From Rhytidiadelphus loreus (Eukaryota; Streptophyta; Bryopsida; Hypnales; Hylocomiaceae): a DNA stretch of 64,000 bases. This document shows, in pieces, positions 22,889 through 31,826 of the stretch. Under the pieces are notes generated by a model. The model was not told where the DNA came from. It made no database searches and saw nothing but the letters and a program-made list of their open reading frames with translations. The position numbers and the translations under genes are program-made. Where the stretch lies: assembly GCA_947034895.1 (NCBI GenBank), contig OX344761.1:23200863-23264862 (forward strand). The letters are read 5' to 3'. Position 1 is the first letter of the stretch. Each line of letters begins with the position of its first letter.

Positions 22889-23134
22889 ATGGTCAATTTT
22901 GTTAAAATGGCGGTATTTCATTAAAATGGCACAAAATGAAACCACTGAAAAAATGAAAACAATGGAAAGATTGTCCAAGGGGAGTGGAAATGCATGAACT
23001 AGGAGTGATTTGAATGTGCTAGGCATAAAATTGGCACATGTATGACCCTATTGTGGCACACTTATTCTCCATTTGTAGAAGATATTCCATTAAAATGGCA
23101 TGTGGAATACCGCCATTTTAACGAAATTGACCAT
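22889..23134. mobile_element. MITE (246 bp) with 4-bp TGAT duplication and known empty site
   Basis: The ends ATGGTCAATTTTGTTAAAAT and ATTTTAACGAAATTGACCAT are inverted repeats extending through GGCGGTATT. TGAT flanks it at 22885-22888 and 23135-23138. The paralogous site in block Y reads uninterrupted CTGATCCAAAACAG (about 13909), which is the pre-insertion state. No coding capacity. Confidence 0.88.
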
Positions 23135-23177
23135 TGATCCAAAACAGAACAACTGCGCACAAAACAAGTGAGTCAGA

Positions 23178-23289
23178 TTTTTTCCCTGCCAGGCCACTTG
23201 TGGCTAGTGATTTTGTACCTTAATTATCTTATTTTTGCAATGAAATCCCGTTTCATTTGTTTCTAAAAAAAAACCCAAAAAACCCAAGG
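23178..23289 (+). mobile_element. short A-tailed retroposon-like insertion with CAGA duplication
   Basis: The insert ends in CGTTTCATTTGTTTC plus an A-rich tail and is flanked by CAGA at 23174-23177 and 23290-23293. Block Y has uninterrupted AAGTCAGACGTACG at the same place. The 3' segment matches 21170-21220. Confidence 0.6.
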
Positions 23290-23353
23290 CAGACGTACGT
23301 ACACAAAGGAATCAACTTTATATTAGTTTCCCGTGACCGGATTCCCCCTTAAA

Positions 23354-23540
23354 ACATGAACTTCGTTAAACTGGCGGAATTTCACGACTTTGCCGCGGTT
23401 CAGGCCGTGCGAACCGAAACCGAAATCTATATCAGTCCTAGCTAGGTTTTGGCCAGATCTATGTGAAGAGATGTGTCACAATTTTTGCCTTGGGGAACAT
23501 GCATTGCCAATTTGACGAATCGATCGACATTCTAATTGTG
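23354..23540. mobile_element. diverged GGCGGAAT-type MITE (block Y' copy)
   Basis: AACTTCGTTAAACTGGCGGA at the left and a decayed inverted right end (TGCCAATTTGACGAATCGAT). It is orthologous to the copy at 14005-14190, so its insertion predates the Y/Y' duplication. Confidence 0.45.
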
Positions 23541-23794
23541 CACTATCTCAGTCTACAAATTAAGTCGTTCAAAATCTCGCAGGCCTAACTTGAAGAAATT
23601 TCGTTGGGAAAGGAAAATACGATCACACCTGATCGAGAGAAGGTTGACAGATCGGAGTGGGGTGTGAACGACGCTGCAAGGTACGTAATGTAAACCACCT
23701 AATGTAGAAATACCGATTTCGGACAGCCCCCACGATGGGGGAATAGGGTGACCTGTTGTAGACAACAGTTGCATGTACTGTTCATTGATTCTAG

Positions 23795-24251
23795 GTTCAA
23801 GATTCAATCCCATTTTAGAGCTATTAATGATTTAGTTTTTCTTTCAATCTTGGACCTACTTCTACTAAACAATTTTTAAAGGATAAAAAACAATTGTGTT
23901 TTTAAAAAAAAAAAATTCTAGACTTTCAACTCAATTTTTCAACACAATTTTTTTTAAATTCAACGTCCATGGTGTAAATTTTTTCCCCAAATGGCATTCA
24001 AAGTCCTCTAAAATTGCAGGCTAGTGTTCAAAAAAACCTTCTTTTCTCAACTTTGAATGCTAATATCTTCCAATATGTACAGTCAAACTCCATGAAATTT
24101 TTACCACATGATACTAGATTAGTAAAGTACAAGATCCTACGGTTAGATTCTAAAAAAAAGTATTCTTTTTGTTTTTATGGATGAATGCAGCAAAAATGGC
24201 AGTTTTGAGTAGTTTTTGATAGAAGAACGGCCTTGGTCCCTTAGGGGTTAA
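23795..24251 (-). mobile_element. truncated TTAA-type element (P family), reverse orientation
   Basis: The right edge reads GGTCCCTTAGGGG then TTAA (24248-24251), which is the left end of the P family read in reverse. The interior matches the reverse complement of the first half of 53545-54478. It is cut off near 23795 and abuts duplicated block B on its other side. Confidence 0.7.
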
Positions 24252-25039
24252 TATAAACATTCTATAACCATGGATGGTGCCTATAGCATAAACACCTATA
24301 ATATAATTAGACACCTTTAATATAAACATTCTATAACCATGGATGGTGCCTATAACATAAACACCTATAATATAAATATCATGTAACCATGGAAGGTGCT
24401 TATAACATAAAAAACTATAATATAAACATTCTATATCTATGGAAGGTACCTATAACATAGGAGTCTAGGTTCCTAGGCTCCTAGGTTCAAGATTCTAGGC
24501 TCACATAATAGCAACCATGGGTTCCTATGATGTCATATTTTACTATAATTTTTTTAAACTTCTTTTACATGTCAGGGAATGTATTTTCTTTCTAAAACAT
24601 AATTTTAAACTCATGCTCATGGGCTCAAGATCCTAGGCTCACATAATAGCAACTGTGGTAGTTTGGGTACGAGATTATATGGTTTGATATGGAAAAAATC
24701 TAAAGCTTTTAGTAATTTGCAATTTTAAATGTTGGATTTTTGAGTGGTTTTGATGGTGAAAAGATCTTCAAACTTTAGGAGTTTAAAAATGTAACTTGTA
24801 CACAATACATGCAAAAATAAGAAGCTGGAATGAAGTAATATATCAAACTCAATATGGTTTCATTTGACCAATTAATATTCTATTCAAAACTCTTCATTTA
24901 AAACTTTTGTGCTTTCTCGTAGATTTCAAGTGCAATTTTTGTATGGTTGATTTGTTTAGTCTAAAAGTATTACAATCCAATTACAATCTAATCCAATCAT
25001 GATGGTACAATCCAAGTGGCACAATACTTGTCATTGCCA

Positions 25040-25162
25040 ATGGTGAAAGAGTTTGTGAAACAAATCAAAGATGATGAAGGGTTTGATATTGATAAGTTTG
25101 TAAACATGAAAAGATTTTACAAAGAGAACAATGAGGCAGTGCAGTGGTCAGGACCAATTTAG
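25040..25162 (+). CDS. small conserved ORF (40 aa), copy B, function unknown
   Basis: Copy of the ORF at 10957-11079 with one substitution (ENNEAVQW in place of ENNEVVQW). Start, stop and the open stretch upstream of the ATG are preserved. No family recognised. Confidence 0.35.
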   Translation: MVKEFVKQIKDDEGFDIDKFVNMKRFYKENNEAVQWSGPI

Positions 25163-25875
25163 AACCAAACTCAAAAATTTGGGCCTACTTCAATCATTTG
25201 ATTTTTGAATGAACTCAGGCTACAAGATAACACATTCAAACTAATTTGATGAATAACATTTGGACAAATTATTTTGGCACATAAGACTACTAAGTGGGGA
25301 ACTTTGTTAAAATGGTGCTATAATCTACAAACCTTAGCACTTTTATAGGTTAGATTGCATGGTCCGAAATCTATATGTATTCTAGATAGTACTTTACAAT
25401 TTACATTGTGTGGTTTGAAAATGGCATGTGCAATTAATATTGCAATTTAAATACAATTCCCTATCTAAACAATTCCCCGACTAAAAACCTCACTCATGTT
25501 ATGAGTGAGCTAACTAGAGTGATACAAAGCAAACATGACATAATAATGCAAAGGAGAAACAATAGAGGTACATATATATATGAGCATTTCATTCACAACA
25601 AGGCAACATGTTTATGCAACAAATTTTGTAGAATTTCAATATTTTTTTATATAGACATACACCAATAGTTAAGTTAATTGTTTCAATGATAATTCAATTC
25701 AATATTTCAATCAAAAGTACAAATTCTTGCATCAATCATTCAATGAATGAATTATTGTCTATAGTAGGATATTGATCACTAGCTAGCCCAATATATTGAT
25801 CAACTTCAATCTACAACTATAGAAATTGAGTGATTCTAATTAACATTCTTTGTATCAAATTTTATAAATCCTAGT

Positions 25876-26667
25876 CTAGTCGATTTCCATAGGAGTTGCT
25901 TGACTTTGTGCCTCCAATTCATACTCTAGATTTGATTCATAGGAGTACGAAACTAGTTGATCAAGGCTTTCAGGAGCATCCTCCATCACTTGGTCGAGCG
26001 GTTGGTCTTGTTGCTTGTTGTCAATATTGACTGCCAATTGAAGGCCAAGTTTAGAAACTACAGATGACGGCTCCTTCATAGAAGTAGGGACTTGCTTGTT
26101 GGGAATATTGATGGTCACTTGAGGGCCAAGTTTAGAAACTACAGATGACGGCTCCTTCATAGAAGTAGGGACTTGCTTGTTGGGAATATTGATGGTCACT
26201 TGAGGGCCAAGTTTAGAAACTATAGATGGCGGCTCCTTCATAGAAATAGGGACTTGCTTGCTAGGAATATTGACGGTCACTTGAGGGCCAAGTTTAGAAA
26301 CTACAGATGGCGGCTCCTTCATAGAAGTAGGGACTTGCTTGTTGGAAGTATTGACAGTCACTTGAGGGCCAAGTTTAGAAACTACAAATGGCGGCTTCTT
26401 CATAGAAGTAGGGACTTGCTTGTTGGGAATATTGACAGTCACTTGAGGGCCAAGTCTAGAAAATACAGATGGCCTCTCCACGGAAACGGATGCGGGAACT
26501 TGATGCACATTATGTTGTTGTTGGTCTTCTATAGGGATCTGCCTCCATACTCGAGACCGATTTGGTTTTGGAGTAGGTGCAACATATCCATTTGTTGGAT
26601 GCGCGTAATGGGCGTTGTAGAAATCACGATGAAGTCCACCCGAGCTCCTGGAAACTGAGGTTGCCAT
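25876..26667 (-). CDS. 27-residue tandem-repeat protein (263 aa), copy B
   Basis: Paralogue of the ORF at 11808-12683 with the same N-terminus (MATSVSRSSGGLHRDFYN), five full 27-residue repeats instead of six, one partial repeat, and the same acidic tail ending ATPMEID. The length difference is exactly one repeat plus one lysine (EDQQQKHN versus EDQQQHN). The two last full repeats (TINIPNKQVPTSMKEPSS) are identical, showing recent repeat turnover. The frame is undamaged. Confidence 0.6.
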   Translation of the reverse strand: MATSVSRSSGGLHRDFYNAHYAHPTNGYVAPTPKPNRSRVWRQIPIEDQQQHNVHQVPASVSVERPSVFSRLGPQVTVNIPNKQVPTSMKKPPFVVSKLGPQVTVNTSNKQVPTSMKEPPSVVSKLGPQVTVNIPSKQVPISMKEPPSIVSKLGPQVTINIPNKQVPTSMKEPSSVVSKLGPQVTINIPNKQVPTSMKEPSSVVSKLGLQLAVNIDNKQQDQPLDQVMEDAPESLDQLVSYSYESNLEYELEAQSQATPMEID

Positions 26668-26806
26668 GAATGAAATGGCAAGTAACTAGAGTACTAGTAC
26701 AAGAGAGCAATCGGATAGCAACGGTTGTACGATCAATTGCCACACCAAAAGATTGATTTGCCACAAGGAAAATGATAATACTGGATGCGAGAATGAACCG
26801 CTTCAA
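26624..26806 (-). CDS. signal-peptide-like upstream ORF (60 aa), copy B
   Basis: Counterpart of 12640-12822 with the same hydrophobic start (MKRFILASSIIIFLVANQS). Differences are limited to the middle and the C-terminal end, which reads LGWTSS instead of LEWSSP. It overlaps the repeat ORF start by 44 bp in a different frame, as in copy A. Confidence 0.4.
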   Translation of the reverse strand: MKRFILASSIIIFLVANQSFGVAIDRTTVAIRLLSCTSTLVTCHFIHGNLSFQELGWTSS

Positions 26807-26877
26807 TGGGGCTTAAGTGAATTGGGTCAGTATTTACAATGCGACAAATAATCCTAAAACTAAAGGAGAAGCCCCAT

Positions 26878-26885
26878 TATTTATA
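26878..26885 (-). promoter_or_regulatory. TATA box, copy B
   Basis: TATAAATA on the minus strand, equivalent to 12894-12901. Confidence 0.6.
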
Positions 26886-27347
26886 GTTCGTGGTCTAAAT
26901 CAAAGTAAAAGTCCCATTTCAAATGATTGGATGAATACAAATTACAAAACTAAAGTAAAAGCCCCATTTCAAAAAAGTTGGATGAATGTGATATCAAAGT
27001 AAAAGCCCCATGGTTGGATTAGAATGCAAAACTAAAGTAAAAGACAAGACTTTGGTGGGGACTTGAGTGGGGCCTGGGGGAAAGCAATGTCATTCATTCA
27101 TTCATCCATCATCTGGGCGCAATCTGTCAGTGGAAAATAGAACTCTCTGGACGCATGGCACCTGCGCCAGCCCGACCCAGCCCGACCCGCAAAGGCACCC
27201 GCTCCTGCTCTCAGCAACAACAGCATCACGCGCATGCAGCCTTCAAGCGACACAGAGCACACTTGATCGCCGCCTGCCGTTTCTGCCGTTTCCATCAATC
27301 CCATTGTTGCCGCAGCTCCACCCGCATTGCTTTCCCTGTGTTGCAGC

Positions 27348-27612
27348 ATTTGATCCGAGAAGCTGGCTCATTCCGAAGCATCCTCAGGGTCGCAGGACGG
27401 CCCAGGCAGCAACAAGTGCGAGCGCAAGGATGTGCCCTCGTTCAAGAACGCTGATGATGCGCAGAAGTCCGTGCTGGTGAAAGATGAAGTGCAGCGCATG
27501 AAGCGACCTCCCATGGCAGGAAGCGCGTATGCTACCGATCGCCTCAATGTGCTGAACAAAATGATGCAAGTACTTGGCAAGGTATGGCGCTCCGGACTCG
27601 ATCACCTTCTTC
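27348..27612 (+). CDS. probable coding exon of an unidentified plus-strand gene
   Basis: A possible acceptor (CCCTGTGTTGCAG) at about 27347 and a strong donor (CTTC|GTAAGT, exon end 27612) bracket a frame open from 27358. It reads in part NKCERKDVPSFKNADDAQKS, VLVKDEVQRMKRPP, AYATDRLNVLNKMMQVLGK and VWRSGLDHLL. Composition is strongly protein-like. No family recognised, and upstream and downstream exons are unresolved (possible short exons near 27857 and 28021 lead to early stops, so this may be near the C-terminus). The upstream part of this region is shared with copy A, but the exon itself is not. Confidence 0.45.
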
Positions 27613-30597
27613 GTAAGTGTTAATTAGGGCATTTCATTCTTGTGTTGAGTTTCGGGTTTTAGTGTTGCCCGTTTTAAGTCTGTTTTAGTTTTGGTTTCGA
27701 TTTGTTGATGACATAACTGATATTGCTGGAAGTTTGCGTCCTGTGGTGGTCTTGAGTTTGTTTTTTAGTTTAGGTTCGGGAGGTTATGTTATCAGTAATG
27801 AAGTAAATTGAGAGGTATAAATGTAGTCTAAATTGAGCCTCGGATTCTTTGTTGCAGTTTGGAAGGTCATAAGGTGACTGTTGTCCTATATTTATTTTAT
27901 TTTTGAACCACTGCTCACTATGTTTTTTCACTGATATAAAACTTCTCTTTCTGAATTATTTTCTTATTCAATATGATCAATCAATCTGTTCACGAAACCA
28001 TTAATCTTGGTTAATACTTAGGTGTTTTAGTTCCGGAGAGTGACATGTGTGGCGCATGATGTGTACTTCCATGCCACCCGCCCCAGTTGGGCAAATGCCA
28101 TGAAAATGTACGTGATCGTTCGATAAAGCGCTTTAATTAGTAACTTTCCAAGTTATGAAGGTTTAGACATGACTACAGAGAACTTTTTACTTTTGTTGAT
28201 GGTTTACGTAATCTCTTTGTATGCAGGTGACTACTTGGTCTGATTCTTCGTCGTTGAGCAGTGGAGTACTCTATATTGCAAAATGGTTTGTGTGGAACAT
28301 GTTTAACGGGTTTGGTGAAGTTCTACTGACTCGTCTGTGAATGGATTGGATGTTAGGCTCGTACGAGTACGGAGGGCGAAGAATTGGAGCTTCTTTTTGC
28401 GAATTTGAGTTTCTGATCGAATGCTTTTTCATGGTAGGGCGGCGGAATTGGTTTACGATACCAATCGATTTCACCTGCCAACTGCCGTTATGTGAATTCA
28501 GAATTGAGCAAGAGATTCTGTACAAATATTTTTGTAGATAGTGCCTGTCTTGAGATACTCTTGGAAGCGTCTAGCGAGGAATCTGCCATGCAACCCTCGC
28601 TTGTGTAAAGTAATAGCCCTAAATATTATGGAACTGCTAATATCGTGTAATCAACGTGACCTAAGATATTATGAACCCTGACTCAGGACGGCTTCCATTT
28701 TGGAATATTGTAGACCTACGTAATTGACTGAGCGGGCGTAGTACATCAAGAGTCCTAGTAGCTGTATCAAGACCTTGAACAAACATTTATATGGAAAAAA
28801 AATTCTGAAGTTCTGATTCACAAGAATGGAACGAGTTTGTGAAGTGAATACATTGTTGCAATTAAATGATGGAGCATGTGCTGACCACTGGAGAAAATAG
28901 TGCTTCCTGAGTCCAAAGGTACTAGTGCATATATGGAGCGGAGCGATTATCCACGAAGCCTTGTGTGCAACAGAAGATTGACTGGGCTATGAGTTGAGCT
29001 TATACCCTCGGCGACCAACAGCCCTCCAATCCTCACTGCCATTACAACCACGGTACCAACTTCTAATTTCACCATCGAATGTCTTGTTCAAATGCCACAG
29101 TTCTCTCACAGGGCTTGAATTAGAACTCGTAAAATTAGCGTCTGGCAGGATTACTTCAGTACAATCATTATGCTGGCTGCCGTTTTCATGCACCGATAGA
29201 ATCATGACTCATGAGGTGCCAGTGTGCCACATGAAATTGACTAGTACGCCCGTATAGACGCGAGATTTTCGTGATTACCTGGAACGAGATGTGTGCTTCA
29301 GTGCCCTCTAGGATCTCAACAGTGAGGTGTGAAAGCAGTCCTTCCCTGTTTAGTGTACTTCCATTGACCTAAAATGTGAGGGAAGGGCAGGAGAACAGAT
29401 GATTGAGCTTCAAAGATGGTAGGTATTGGGCTGGAGAAGAAATCTGTCTAGAATTTGGATTTCACTACGAAGGTAGCGCATTCAATTCCCACAACCAATC
29501 TGTATTCCCATGAATCCTAACTTTAGTCTTGGCATGACCGTAAAATTGCCGCTAATCCCTTACCGAAGTCGTGATTGTAAACCATCACCATGTCTGCTAT
29601 CCGAGCTCAAGTGTAGGAAGAGATGAGATGGAGATGGTGTTCATCGTTTGCATCAGGATGAAGAAGACTTAGCTTTCAAAAAGTCTGTTATTTGGAAAAT
29701 AGTGAATGCTAGCCAATTTGGTCATGTGTTGGAAGATACCATCATGTTTTTTAGATTTTTGGCAATAGGAGGGAGAACTCAATCTGAGTTATTTTGTGAT
29801 TTTCAAAGTCATATTGAATTGGTTATGAATTCTTAATGTTGAATTCTTAATGAAACTTGTCATTTGCCAAAGTCAGTATGATAGTAGGGTGGTTTGTTTA
29901 GGATACAGATAATGATAGTGGGCTTATTTGCTAGCCACGACAACCTCTACCTTGTAATGACACAATGGCCTAAAAGTGTTCAATGGATGACCCTTGAGAT
30001 TGTTGTAGAAACGAAGAATGCACTTTTTGGTTCAAATATCATATCATTTTTGAGTGACTACCTTGGTTGTAGATTGGTGTCCAAATTGGTGCCCTTCCAA
30101 GGTTAAATCATGAAGAATTAAAGCATGTGCAATATTTAATAGTCTCAAATTTATCACAAACACATGATTGGTTAAATTTGATGTGATCCTATTTCAAGGG
30201 TTAAGACCATTAATTTTGCTAAACTCTCAAATTAAATATATATTAAAAAACTTGTTGTAAATTTCAAAACTATGAAGATCATATGTCAAACTCACTTGCT
30301 ATAAGTTGCAAAACTCTATAGACTATATTAAACCCACTATGTAACTCAAAAATATGACACTACTATATAAAGATACAATAAAGAAACAATCACTTTTGAA
30401 CATTTGAGCACTCAAACTTCAACTAATTAATATCTTATCTAAGTCATGATGTGAATGTTAAAAACTACTTAAAATCTACTTGCCTTATTTTGATGCAAAT
30501 GTCAAGTGAATTCATTCAAACCACCCTTGATAATTTAAATTATTGATAATCTATTAACACTTGAATCATTTCTTAAAATTATGCACATTTTTGCTAT
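27613..30597. other. spacer, possibly including the 3' part of the 27.3-kb gene
   Basis: Less AT-rich to about 29.6 kb, with acceptor-like sites near 27857, 28021 and 28227 but no ORF that extends the preceding exon far. Plus-strand ORFs at 29648-29836 and 29894-30106 have no recognisable domain. Confidence 0.4.
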
Positions 30598-30730
30598 CAC
30601 TATAAGAATCTTGTGTTTTTTTGGATGCATTTTTTGGACATCCACCTATTTTTATGTTAACAATAACATAAAAAAAAAAAATGGATGTTTATAAAAAATG
30701 TGTCCAAAAATACACAAGTTTCTTATAGTG
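30598..30730. mobile_element. foldback MITE with CACTATAAGAA ends
   Basis: The 133-bp element is an imperfect inverted repeat along nearly its whole length (CACTATAAGAATCTTGTGTT ... CACAAGTTTCTTATAGTG). It is flanked by TAT at 30595-30597 and 30731-30733, a 3-bp duplication as in CACTA elements. Confidence 0.85.
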
Positions 30731-31121
30731 TATTTTTTTATGAATATACTATTTATCTTAATTTCATCATATTGTTGAAGGTTATATGTTTTGATTCAAA
30801 TATTATTTCAAATGAATGTCAAGTTATTTGATGAAAAATCACCCTGAAGCACTCTCCCTATTATCCCAAATATGGACTTTAGAGTGCCTAGGGATTAAGT
30901 TTGGATAGCAGCACAATCCAAACAAATGTCTAGAAGAAGCCCTAAATCCTAAACCAAACTAGGACACTTGGTGACAAAAATCTGGTGGCAATACAAGCTT
31001 TTAGAACCAACTTTGATATACTCTACAAAGTTAGAATGTAGAGTTTACTCTCATCCATCAGTCTCCCTCCATGATGATTTTCCACCACACTGGCACCCAA
31101 TTTCTACAATGCATCTATTAT

Positions 31122-31339
31122 CACTACAAGAAACTTGTGTTTTAGGTGACGAGCTCCAATTTTTTTAAATAGATATTAAGTGACATCCAATGCAACAACC
31201 CCATGTTTTTATGTCAACATTGGAGTTACATTGGACATTTTTGTTGACATAAAAACTTGGGATTGTTGCATTGGATGTAACCTAAAATCTATTTTTTAAA
31301 ATTGGGTCTTGTCACCTAAAACGTGGGTTTCCTATAGTG
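31122..31339. mobile_element. foldback MITE with CACTACAAGAAA / CTATAGTG ends
   Basis: CACTACAAGAAACTTGTGTT at the left and GTTTCCTATAGTG at the right. Internal arms TTAGGTGAC ... GTCACCTAA and CATCCAATGCAACAA ... TTGTTGCATTGGATG are inverted. Ends relate it to 30598-30730. No clean target duplication. Confidence 0.75.
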
Positions 31340-31826
31340 ACTATGTCACAACCTTCACCATGATTCCACTCGTGTCATGTGGATGATCACCTTTTCATAC
31401 ATGTTTGGTTTTTAACCTTGTAACATTGTTGCAGAGACTAAGAGTCCAATGACTAACATAGAATTCTTCAATGTAAGACAAAAATGCAAATATTCATCTT
31501 TGGAATTGTATGTGAAAAGTGCCCGTCTTGCATAATAGTTTGACCTCCAATGAGTGCTCTCAACTTTTTTTTTTAAGCAAATCATTCACACAGTACTCCA
31601 AAGGATTATTTCCACGATGACCATCCCGGGCACTCCTAGGTTAAACCCATGTGGAGTTTTTTCGTAAATTAATTTGTTGCAAATGTTGCAACGGAGTGTA
31701 GTATGGTAACACAAGATAAGAGTACATGCAGCACCAAGAAATTGGTGCCCTGAGCACCAGCCTGCTTGTCTGTTGCCATTATTTTGCAAAACTCCTGTAC
31801 AGGACATCACAGTACATGGTGGCCAG
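31340..31826. other. 3' flank of the DUF707 gene
   Basis: Presumed 3' UTR and downstream sequence of the minus-strand DUF707 gene. No separate gene recognised. Confidence 0.4.

Larger units (their letters stand above)
22400..23700. repeat. older duplicated block Y' (paralogue of 13433-14350)
   Basis: Colinear with block Y but with frameshifts in the ORF region. It is enlarged by a MITE (22889-23134) and a SINE-like insertion (23178-23289), both absent from block Y. The minus-strand start MTTTKLGSRGGGKADETG (about 22853) corresponds to MKKLGFLGDGKAHE of block Y. Confidence 0.72.
24252..27362. repeat. segmental duplication, copy B
   Basis: Near-identical to 10200-13431, same orientation. Its left edge coincides with the TTAA end of a P-family element. 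Its right edge (GATCCGAGAAGC) leads into a plus-strand exon-like sequence that copy A lacks. Confidence 0.92.

Noticed and set aside
29461..29500. tRNA-like words (GGTAGCGCATTCAATTCCCAC)
   Set aside because: No cloverleaf could be folded around them, and the A-box and B-box spacing is wrong.
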